From Alphaproteobacteria bacterium (lineage in GTDB: Bacteria > Pseudomonadota > Alphaproteobacteria > RF32 > CAG-239): a stretch of DNA of 6,966 bases. A program made the position numbers and the translations under genes. Shown one piece after another: positions 1 to 5,414 of this stretch (its first letter is position 1; the number at the start of each line of letters is the position of its first letter). The notes under the pieces were generated by a model. It was not told the DNA's origin, did not search any database, and saw only the letters and a list, made by a program, of their open reading frames with translations. The DNA lies in the NCBI GenBank assembly GCA_017557925.1, contig JAFYWO010000155.1:1-6966 (forward strand). The letters are read 5' to 3'.

Positions 1-29
1 TCATAATACAAATCAAAGATCATCTTTAT
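1..29. repeat. 29-bp direct repeat, left copy
   Basis: Bases 1-29 are identical to 553-581; identity stops at base 30 versus 582. The left limit is unknown because the window begins inside the copy. The repeat carries an inverted repeat, AAAGAT-C-ATCTTT (15-27), which could be an operator or a small hairpin. Read on the minus strand, this copy covers the last codons and stop of the small ORF at 13-120 and then runs off the window. The right copy lies in front of the lipoprotein gene 196-528, so the left copy may be the upstream region of a similar gene beyond the edge. That last point is inference. Confidence 0.85.
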
Positions 30-120
30 TACAAGATAACAATTTTCCATTTTCAAGCCAAACAAAGACCTCATAGCCGTTTTCTATAACAATCACTCGG
101 GTTACTTTAGATTTAATCAT
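13..120 (-). CDS. Possible 35-residue small protein with a LENG motif
   Basis: An open frame of 35 codons starts at ATG (118-120) and ends at TGA (13-15), with an in-frame stop 12 nt upstream of the ATG. There is no convincing Shine-Dalgarno site, but the lipoprotein gene next door lacks one too. The product has no signal peptide or membrane segment. Its middle, EVFVWLENGKLLSC, resembles HVAVLLENGDKLCF in the neighbouring lipoprotein (residues 65-78), with the same spacing of V, V and LENG. It could be a real small protein, a shortened relative of the lipoprotein's C-terminal domain, or chance in AT-rich DNA. The stop codon lies inside the 29-bp direct repeat. No function can be assigned. Confidence 0.35.
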   Translation of the reverse strand: MIKSKVTRVIVIENGYEVFVWLENGKLLSCNKDDL

Positions 121-195
121 ATCTTTTAGTTTTTAAAATTATTAGTTATCTATCTATAATTCATATTGAACAATTATTTAGTCAGAAATAAATCA

Positions 196-528
196 TTATT
201 TCCAATAAATATTCATAATATTATTGTTTTTATACACCAAAGTATCTCCTTTTTCTAAAAAAAGCCAGTCTGGAGTTTCTGCTTTAATCTGTCTAAAACA
301 CAATTTATCACCATTTTCCAATAAAACAGCTACATGATTTCTAGTGCTTTTATATCTGGAAAAAAGTTTAACTCTAAATACTACAGACTTCTTTAAAGAG
401 GAATTTTCCAAATTTTCTGACTTGATACTATTTGTAGAACCTGATGCAAGATCAGAATTAGTGCCATTGCACGAAACTAAAAGAATTATCGCAAGTAAGC
501 CAATCAAAATTAAGTAAAATCTTTTCAT
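196..528 (-). CDS. Small putative lipoprotein (110 aa), function unknown
   Basis: The N-terminus is a lipoprotein signal peptide: K2 R3, a hydrophobic stretch at residues 4-18, and the lipobox L17-V18-S19-C20. The mature protein should be lipidated on C20 and anchored to a membrane. Residues 21-48 are rich in Ser, Asn and Gly, typical of a flexible linker. Residues 49-110 form a small domain, predicted mainly beta, with VAVLLENGDKLCF and FLEKGDTLVY; this pattern is seen in many short bacterial lipoproteins of unknown role. The ATG at 528 is fixed by the signal peptide. The upstream sequence is almost pure A/T with no Shine-Dalgarno site, unlike the core genes further right. Upstream lie a 14-bp element shared with the 770-1261 gene and a 29-bp direct repeat. 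The lipoprotein call is firm; function is unknown. Confidence 0.85.
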   Translation of the reverse strand: MKRFYLILIGLLAIILLVSCNGTNSDLASGSTNSIKSENLENSSLKKSVVFRVKLFSRYKSTRNHVAVLLENGDKLCFRQIKAETPDWLFLEKGDTLVYKNNNIMNIYWK

Positions 529-545
529 AAATAATAATTTTTAAA

Positions 546-559
546 TTTAACATCATAAT
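546..559 (-). repeat. 14-bp leader element shared by two genes (copy 1)
   Basis: On the minus strand this reads ATTATGATGTTAAA and ends 17 nt before the lipoprotein ATG. The identical 14-mer is at 1282-1295, ending 20 nt before the start of the 770-1261 gene. Both are followed by AT-rich sequence without a Shine-Dalgarno site. It may be a regulator or sigma-factor site, a leader-RNA element, or the mark of a shared origin. In AT-rich DNA a chance match is possible, but the similar position in both genes argues against it. Confidence 0.5.
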
Positions 560-581
560 ACAAATCAAAGATCATCTTTAT
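553..581. repeat. 29-bp direct repeat, right copy
   Basis: Identical to bases 1-29, 552 bp apart. It contains the inverted repeat AAAGAT-C-ATCTTT (567-579). It lies 25-53 bp upstream of the lipoprotein ATG at 528, in the promoter/leader region, and overlaps the shared 14-bp element at 546-559. A palindrome here is well placed for transcriptional control of the lipoprotein gene. No strong -35/-10 pair stands out around it. Confidence 0.85.
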
Positions 582-644
582 ATATACATCAAAAAAATTG
601 TCAACGGTTATTTGGTGCATAAAAATTTTTAAGCTAATAAACGA

Positions 645-676
645 AACCCCTTACAACTTTTAGAGAGTAAGGGGTT
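645..676 (-). terminator. Hairpin terminator after the 770-1261 gene
   Basis: A perfect 10-bp stem (AACCCCTTAC at 645-654 with GTAAGGGGTT at 667-676) encloses a 12-nt loop. On the minus strand the stem is followed by TTTCGTTTATTAG, a weak T-rich tail. It lies about 95 nt past the stop of the 770-1261 gene and before the lipoprotein promoter region, where a terminator is expected. The stem is nearly symmetric, but the T-rich side and the gene orientation favour the minus strand. Confidence 0.7.
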
Positions 677-769
677 GAGTTAGAAGTTATTTAAATTAAC
701 ATTTTTTTTAACTTCGCATAAGTTTAATTAAATTTTTCAATACATTTTACACAAAGCTTTTAATGTTTA

Positions 770-1261
770 CTATACACGTTTTACTATAACGTATATCCCT
801 TTGATAACTCTATCAAACTTAACATTAGGCTTAATGTTATTTTCAATTAAGGATTGCAAGTCTGAAGAATAAGGTAAGTAAACCTCATATTCATTTTTTC
901 CGTTAGTAACAGTTCCTTTGAAATAATCTTTGCTCATTATGTTGACTGCTTGATTTATTTTCATTTCATAAACCTTATCTTCATCAAGTAAGGTAAAAAT
1001 GCCATATACTAGCCAAGTAATAACAATCAAAGCATAAACAAAGAGATAACCGACAATAGCCCAAAACCAACCAATGTATGGTGGAGCTAGCATGTTATCA
1101 TACATAACATACGCTGTTACCATAATAAGCTCTGCCAAGAAAATACCGTCAAGAACTTTTGCTTTAATATGTCCCCACGGGCATTGAGATGCAAAAATAA
1201 ACAACAAATGTATCAGGCATAATACACCTAATACAACACGACCTTCAATGTAATTTTCCAT
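770..1261 (-). CDS. Three-helix membrane protein, function unknown (163 aa)
   Basis: Three hydrophobic segments are visible at about residues 8-25, 36-55 and 63-92, with a CPWGH motif (27-31) between the first two. A soluble tail follows (about 93-163) that looks rich in beta strands: KGTVTNGKNEYEVYLP and a C-terminal KGIYVIVKRV. The tail's spacing of Gly and Val loosely recalls the small OB-like domain of NfeD-type membrane proteins, but this is only a resemblance and I do not recognise the family. The ATG at 1261 is the first in frame after the candidate promoter at 1312-1340; there is no Shine-Dalgarno site. The stop is TAG. It appears monocistronic, between the tRNA-Ala terminator and its own terminator at 645-676. 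Confidence 0.75.
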   Translation of the reverse strand: MENYIEGRVVLGVLCLIHLLFIFASQCPWGHIKAKVLDGIFLAELIMVTAYVMYDNMLAPPYIGWFWAIVGYLFVYALIVITWLVYGIFTLLDEDKVYEMKINQAVNIMSKDYFKGTVTNGKNEYEVYLPYSSDLQSLIENNIKPNVKFDRVIKGIYVIVKRV

Positions 1262-1281
1262 AATTCATAATAATTAAAAAG

Positions 1282-1295
1282 TTTAACATCATAAT
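1282..1295 (-). repeat. 14-bp leader element shared by two genes (copy 2)
   Basis: Same 14-mer as 546-559, ATTATGATGTTAAA on the minus strand. Here it lies downstream of the predicted -10 at 1312-1317, so it would fall in the 5' untranslated leader of the 770-1261 gene. That favours a leader-RNA or regulator-site role over a core promoter role, if it is functional at all. Confidence 0.5.
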
Positions 1296-1311
1296 TTTTT
1301 ACAGATGCCTG

Positions 1312-1340
1312 ATAATAAATTATTTCATATCTAAATGCAA
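1312..1340 (-). promoter_or_regulatory. Candidate sigma70-type promoter for the 770-1261 gene
   Basis: On the minus strand there is a -35-like TTGCAT (1335-1340), a 17-bp spacer and a -10-like TATTAT (1312-1317). A start around 1304 would give a leader of roughly 45 nt. It sits just past the tRNA-Ala terminator, so the membrane protein gene would be transcribed independently of the tRNA. Confidence 0.5.
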
Positions 1341-1356
1341 TATTTTTTTTAGCTAC

Positions 1357-1384
1357 AAAAAAAAGAGGATTTTTAAATCCTCTT
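1357..1384 (-). terminator. Intrinsic terminator of tRNA-Ala
   Basis: A 10-bp perfect inverted repeat (AAGAGGATTT at 1363-1372 with AAATCCTCTT at 1375-1384) is followed on the minus strand by a run of T (1357-1362 plus the stem end) and then GTAGC. It begins 8 nt after the tRNA 3' end. This is a standard rho-independent terminator. Confidence 0.9.
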
Positions 1385-1391
1385 CTAAATC

Positions 1392-1467
<76 letters not shown>

Positions 1468-1476
1468 GATAGATAT

Positions 1477-1505
1477 ATAATATCTTAACCATAAAATTTA
1501 ATCAA
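1477..1505 (-). promoter_or_regulatory. Promoter of tRNA-Ala
   Basis: On the minus strand, -35 TTGATT (1500-1505), a 17-bp spacer and -10 TATTAT (1477-1482). The -10 lies 9 bp before the mature tRNA 5' end, leaving a very short leader. Spacing and position suit a stable-RNA promoter. Confidence 0.7.
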
Positions 1506-1566
1506 GCTTTTTCTAAAAAACATAAACATTTATAAAAAACTGATACAAAATAAAATCACTAACCTC

Positions 1567-1592
1567 AAAAAAGGCAGTTATTTCTAACCGCC
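1567..1592 (-). terminator. Intrinsic terminator of the two-gene unit 1612-2762
   Basis: On the minus strand, GGCGGTTA-GAAA-TAACTGCC forms an 8-bp stem with one G-U pair and a GNRA-type GAAA tetraloop, followed directly by six T (1567-1572). It starts 19 nt after the stop of the 1612-2205 gene. This is the best terminator in the window and marks the 3' end of the two-gene unit. Confidence 0.93.
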
Positions 1593-1611
1593 CGAATAAT
1601 CATCTGAAAAG

Positions 1612-2205
1612 TTATTCAATACAACAGTCTACAGCTTTTTTTACAAAAGCTTTCATCTTTGCCATTGCACCAACAGGCTCATCATTAGCAACAGTCTTAA
1701 CTTCTTCAACTATAACTTCTTTAGCCTCTAAATTGATTCGTTCACTGATTTTTTTTACATCATCAAAGCTGTCTTCAATCCATTTCATTTCATTTACGTT
1801 AAGCATATTCATATTCAATCCCCAAAATAGGCAATATAAGTCATATGCTTTATTGAATAAATCATAAGCTTCTTTTTTGTTGCCGAGGCTTTGTTGTTTT
1901 GTTCCAACCTCCATCAAGCGCATAGAAGATGCAAGCAAATGTTTAGAAATACACCAAACTTCACCTTCATAAGAAGGTATAATTTTCAACATCAATTTTT
2001 TTCTTGTTTCTCTTACGTCTTCAATCAAATCATAAAATGAAGTTTTACCTGTTTTAGCTCCAGAAAAAACCAAATGCTCTTCAATAGAAATCAAATTCAT
2101 AATAGCAATAGTCAAATCTTGGTCAGAAGACAAATCTTTAGGATTAACTTTTTTAGAAGCATCAATTCTTTCTACAAATTCTTTAACATTTTCTGCTTTT
2201 TTCAT
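1612..2205 (-). CDS. Conserved hypothetical helical cytosolic protein (197 aa)
   Basis: There is no signal peptide or membrane segment. The sequence looks almost wholly helical. Notable stretches are KVNPKDLSSDQDLTIAIMNL (residues 19-38), KTGKTSFYDLIEDVRETRKK (51-70), EVWCISKHLLASSMRLMEVG (82-101), and GNKKEAYDLFNKAYDLYCLF (108-127), which resembles one TPR-like helix pair. The tail is charged (155-175) and ends in a short amphipathic helix with C194 C195. The start is supported by GAGG, spaced 7 nt from the ATG. It follows the CxxC membrane protein gene by 17 nt and shares its terminator. I recall similar proteins as conserved hypotheticals, including in Patescibacteria, but cannot check this. 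It may act with the membrane protein on the cytosolic face; function is unknown. Confidence 0.85.
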   Translation of the reverse strand: MKKAENVKEFVERIDASKKVNPKDLSSDQDLTIAIMNLISIEEHLVFSGAKTGKTSFYDLIEDVRETRKKLMLKIIPSYEGEVWCISKHLLASSMRLMEVGTKQQSLGNKKEAYDLFNKAYDLYCLFWGLNMNMLNVNEMKWIEDSFDDVKKISERINLEAKEVIVEEVKTVANDEPVGAMAKMKAFVKKAVDCCIE

Positions 2206-2222
2206 CTTAAAACCTCACAAAA

Positions 2223-2762
2223 TTATAAATTACTTAAATCAGGTAATGCTGGAACACAAAGTGCTATATATGAAAAGAACTTTGCTACCAAACATAGGCT
2301 AACCACAGGTATAACAACCTTCTCAAACGGAAAATGAGCGTGTCCGCCGTTCTTTTTCTTCATCCATTGATAAAATTCTGAAGAATAGTGGAATACAAGC
2401 GCACCGGTAATTGTTGCAAATAAGAACGGATCCATCCAAAAAACGAGTATAGACTTAGGTGTATAACTTAATTCAGGTAGAGTATATACAAACAAAATCA
2501 TTAAAACAGATGATGATAAAACAAGAAAATCTCTTCCGTTAAAATACCAACCTTTTTTATCCATCCACTTTAGGGTCCAATATCCTAAAAGCACCAAAAA
2601 AGCACCACTCCACACACCGACAACACTATCATCAACCCCCATTTTTCTGGCAATGCCGAGAGAGGCGCCGACAGCAACGGTGCAAACCGCACAAGCAGGG
2701 TTTGCTAAAGCTTTACCCATACCGGCAATACAAGATAAAATAAATGTTAATAAAAACTTCAT
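2223..2762 (-). CDS. Conserved membrane protein with N-terminal CxxC (179 aa)
   Basis: Residues 1-20 form a signal peptide or first helix ending in A18-L19-A20. NPACAVCTVAVGASLGIARK follows at 21-40, with the pair C24/C27. Further helices lie at about 45-65, 78-98, 105-127 and 147-169. A histidine-containing loop, GGHAHFPFEKV, falls at 139-149. The CxxC would lie near the outer face of the membrane and could bind a metal, bind haem or do redox chemistry; nothing in the sequence decides between these. The motif followed by an invariant-looking G-x-D-D (42-45) recalls uncharacterised membrane proteins of Patescibacteria and archaea, from memory only. The start at 2762 is chosen because GGAG lies 8 nt upstream; a longer frame from 2795 has no such site and would bury the signal peptide. 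Confidence 0.85.
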   Translation of the reverse strand: MKFLLTFILSCIAGMGKALANPACAVCTVAVGASLGIARKMGVDDSVVGVWSGAFLVLLGYWTLKWMDKKGWYFNGRDFLVLSSSVLMILFVYTLPELSYTPKSILVFWMDPFLFATITGALVFHYSSEFYQWMKKKNGGHAHFPFEKVVIPVVSLCLVAKFFSYIALCVPALPDLSNL

Positions 2763-2784
2763 TACAAATTCTCCAAACGCATGA

Positions 2785-2812
2785 AATATATACAATTGTT
2801 GTTATAAACCAA
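2785..2812 (-). promoter_or_regulatory. Candidate promoter of the two-gene unit
   Basis: On the minus strand, TTGGTT (2807-2812), a 16-bp spacer and TATATT (2785-2790), about 23 bp before the ATG at 2762. The 111-bp gap to the preceding gene has no clear terminator, so readthrough from 2874-4352 is also possible. The AT-rich background makes chance matches likely. Confidence 0.35.
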
Positions 2813-2873
2813 TTATATATGATTTAAATAAACATAATAATTATCTTAAAACAAGCACAAATATTATTTATCC

Positions 2874-4352
2874 TTATTTATTTAACCCTTTTGTTTCTTT
2901 TGCAAGCCACTGCCAAAAAATATCTCTTCCATAGTTTTTGGCTGTAAATTGATGGTTTGCATCCCATAAAAACAACGGCATTATTACAATTTGTTTATTA
3001 AGAGTTTCAATTTCATCTGTTACAAGATTTATTCTTTTGGCTTTACTTACATAATAAAAACCTCTGTAAAACTCAACCATAGGTGTTACACTACCTATCA
3101 AAAATACAGTTATTAAAAGATATTTTATAATCTTGTTTTTTTCATAAAGCATAGACTTTATAACCAAAATGGTAAGAAGTATAATAACAGGTATTGAAGC
3201 CCTCATACAAAAATTATTCTGATTATCAACTCTCATAAAAGGTATCAAAAATAAACAAACAACAATTACCCAATATAACAATTCTTTTTTACATTTCGGA
3301 TAAATAAGTACGATATATAGCAAAAACTCTAATGTATAAAACAATAACAACCTCAAAGGTGTAGTAAAGTTGAATACATAGTAATAACCGTTCATCCCTT
3401 CAGAATTTGTAATAAAATATAACACTACAACAGGTAAAATCCAAAACACTCCGATAATGTTTGTAACAGAAAAAATCTGATCTAAAATGAAGTCCTTTTT
3501 ATTTTCAGCCGAAATCAACATTTTTATTGCATACGCTACCATAAATACTCCGATACCGGCAGTCGGATAGGGGGCAAAAAACAAGGACATTGCAATTAAA
3601 AAACCAAAGTTTTTAATGTTTCTTTCATTGTAAAATAACAAGATTATAAGAGCTGTTGGTATAAATTGGTTAAATACCCAAAACATAGATGTTGTGTGTG
3701 ATGAATATTGAATAAATGTAGCCCACCAGTCAAGATGGTATTTAAACGGTTGCGCTTCAACTATAAAAAACTTGTATCCGATAATATCCATACCGGAGAA
3801 GAAAACAAGTCCCAATACTGCGATTATAATTTCTTTTTTACTGTTTGCACCGGTAGCTTTGATAATGTGGCAAAAGATAAGCACAGTTCCCAAAATTGCA
3901 TAAATCAGCAACAATATGTTTGATACATAAAAAACAATATCAAAATTAAAGCCTAAAAATAATAAAATTTTACCAAGTTGTGCCGCCACTAACCAAAAAG
4001 CCATATAATATACCAACGGTGTATTGGCTCTGTCATAAAATACCGGCCAATCAAAGTTTATTAAATCTCTAAAGACCGCATTTCTGAAGTGATAATCAAA
4101 AGATTGATAATAAAAATATCCGATTCCGCCACAAAAACACCAAATAAATGCTATTGCAAACAACAACCATAAAATCTTTTTAGAATAAATAAATTTCTCA
4201 TCACTATATTGGGGATATGAAAAATAAAATGCTACACCATACAAAAGACCAATGAGCACTGCAATTTCCGGCCTTAACCAAGTTAAGAAAAACAAAAACA
4301 AAGGCAATGCCAAATAAATGTATGTTAATCTGTAAAGAGAAGATGTTTTCAT
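2874..4352 (-). CDS. Polytopic membrane protein, possibly GT-C-like (492 aa)
   Basis: About eleven to twelve hydrophobic segments span residues 10-435, followed by a short soluble tail (436-492). The loop after about residue 82 carries charged residues, DYHFRNAVFRDL (86-97), followed by DWPV (101-104). Other marked motifs are KYHLDWWATFIQYSSHTT (204-221) with FWVFNQ (224-229), and DNQNNFCMRASIP (376-388). Many helices with an early extracytoplasmic acidic loop match the general plan of GT-C glycosyltransferases, which use lipid-linked sugars, but no DXD-type motif is certain. I recall similar proteins annotated only as hypothetical. The start at 4352 is chosen because GAGG lies 8 nt upstream; the longer frame from 4481 would run back through the terminator hairpin and into the alx coding region. 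An envelope glycan role fits the galE neighbour. Confidence 0.85.
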   Translation of the reverse strand: MKTSSLYRLTYIYLALPLFLFFLTWLRPEIAVLIGLLYGVAFYFSYPQYSDEKFIYSKKILWLLFAIAFIWCFCGGIGYFYYQSFDYHFRNAVFRDLINFDWPVFYDRANTPLVYYMAFWLVAAQLGKILLFLGFNFDIVFYVSNILLLIYAILGTVLIFCHIIKATGANSKKEIIIAVLGLVFFSGMDIIGYKFFIVEAQPFKYHLDWWATFIQYSSHTTSMFWVFNQFIPTALIILLFYNERNIKNFGFLIAMSLFFAPYPTAGIGVFMVAYAIKMLISAENKKDFILDQIFSVTNIIGVFWILPVVVLYFITNSEGMNGYYYVFNFTTPLRLLLFYTLEFLLYIVLIYPKCKKELLYWVIVVCLFLIPFMRVDNQNNFCMRASIPVIILLTILVIKSMLYEKNKIIKYLLITVFLIGSVTPMVEFYRGFYYVSKAKRINLVTDEIETLNKQIVIMPLFLWDANHQFTAKNYGRDIFWQWLAKETKGLNK

Positions 4353-4364
4353 CAACAAAACCTC

Positions 4365-4398
4365 ATAAAATAAACAAGGGAAGATTATTCCCTTGTTT
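4365..4398 (-). terminator. Hairpin between alx and the polytopic membrane gene
   Basis: A perfect 11-bp stem (AAACAAGGGAA at 4372-4382 with TTCCCTTGTTT at 4388-4398) has a 5-nt loop and is followed on the minus strand by ATTTTAT. It begins 12 nt after the alx stop codon. It looks like an intrinsic terminator, yet its tail abuts the GAGG ribosome site of the next gene (4361-4364). It may therefore end most galE-alx transcripts and let some through, or serve as an RNA stability or processing element. Confidence 0.75.
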
Positions 4399-4410
4399 GT
4401 AATTAAAATT

Positions 4411-5388
4411 TTAAGCCTTTTCTTTCTTTTCTTTTGCAAGAGATAAGAATATACTGCCACCCAATAAACCGAAAGTAACAATTAAAGAATGCCAAGATTC
4501 TAAGTGAATGCCGAAAACAGGCAACAAAATTTTTACTCCGATAAAAATAAGAACAATAGCCAAAGCCGCTTTTAAATAAACAAATCTGTGAACGGCAGCT
4601 TCAAGCAAGAAATAAAGGGCTCTTAAACCTAAAATTGCAAAAATATTACTTGTATATACGATAAATACATCTTGAGTAATACCAAAAATAGCCGGAATAC
4701 TGTCTATTGCAAATATCACATCCATCAACTCAATGATAATAAGAGCAAACAATAACGGGGTAACATATTTTTTACCGTCTTTTTTGGTGATAAAATGCGC
4801 TCCGTCAATTTCGTGAGTAACCGGAAAATATTTTTCTACCATTTTATAGATTTTACTGTTTTTAATGTTTTCTTCGCTATTTTCATCATCTTCTTCGCTG
4901 TGTTTAATCATTTTAGCACCGGTATATATCAAGAAAACAGAGAAAAGATACAATACCCAATGGAACTCACTGATAATTGCAGCTCCAACGCTAATCATCA
5001 ACGCTCTCATTACAACAGCACCTAATATACCCCAAAACAACACTCTGTGTTGATAAATTCTTGGGACACCAACCGAAGTGAATATAATTGACATAACAAA
5101 AATATTATCCATAGATAAACTTTTTTCAATCAAAAAGCCTGTATAATAATCCATAGCAGAGCTAGAGCCTTTTTCATACCATACAAATAAACCAAATAAA
5201 AGGCCTGCGCCTATATATGCAACACAAACCCACAAAGTATGACTGAAACTCGGTATTTCATTTTTTCTGTTAAAACAAAAGAGGTCAAGTGCCAAAAGCA
5301 CAATCACTGCAAGACCGAAAAAAAACCACATCAATTCATCAGATAAAACAGCGTGGTGAGTAAACATATATTCTAATTTTTCTAACAT
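4411..5388 (-). CDS. alx: TerC/Alx-family membrane metal transporter (325 aa)
   Basis: This is an integral inner-membrane protein of the TerC family. Its nearest relative I know is E. coli Alx, which exports manganese. The family signatures are plain: GFLIEKSLSMDNIFV (residues 84-98, with E88 and D94) and IELMDVIFAIDSIPAIFGIT (219-238, with E220, D223, D229), then TSNIFAILGLRALYFLL (246-262). These buried acidic residues are thought to handle the metal ion. D35 in the first helix also fits. Segments lie at about 19-39, 50-70, 94-108, 116-139, 143-160, 210-236, 242-263, 270-292 and 299-317, with an acidic cytosolic loop at 164-178. Length matches Alx. The start at 5388 has only AAGGA about 12 nt upstream. 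No yybP-ykoY manganese riboswitch can fit in the 26-nt gap after galE, so control must be operon-wide or different. Confidence 0.93.
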   Translation of the reverse strand: MLEKLEYMFTHHAVLSDELMWFFFGLAVIVLLALDLFCFNRKNEIPSFSHTLWVCVAYIGAGLLFGLFVWYEKGSSSAMDYYTGFLIEKSLSMDNIFVMSIIFTSVGVPRIYQHRVLFWGILGAVVMRALMISVGAAIISEFHWVLYLFSVFLIYTGAKMIKHSEEDDENSEENIKNSKIYKMVEKYFPVTHEIDGAHFITKKDGKKYVTPLLFALIIIELMDVIFAIDSIPAIFGITQDVFIVYTSNIFAILGLRALYFLLEAAVHRFVYLKAALAIVLIFIGVKILLPVFGIHLESWHSLIVTFGLLGGSIFLSLAKEKKEKA

Positions 5389-5414
5389 TTTAATCTTAAA
5401 TCCTTATAAATCTG

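Noticed and set aside
2763..2795. 11-codon extension of the CxxC membrane protein
   Set aside because: No ribosome site precedes it; the ATG at 2762 has GGAG at the right distance and begins a signal-type sequence.
3708..3923. Plus-strand open frames inside the minus-strand genes (also at 2074-2337, 4795-5053 and 5703-5958)
   Set aside because: They are antisense to genes with clear families or strong start signals and show no domain, ribosome site or sensible composition.
4353..4481. 43-codon N-terminal extension of the polytopic membrane protein
   Set aside because: It overlaps the alx coding region and passes through the terminator hairpin; the ATG at 4352 has a proper ribosome site and starts a normal first helix.
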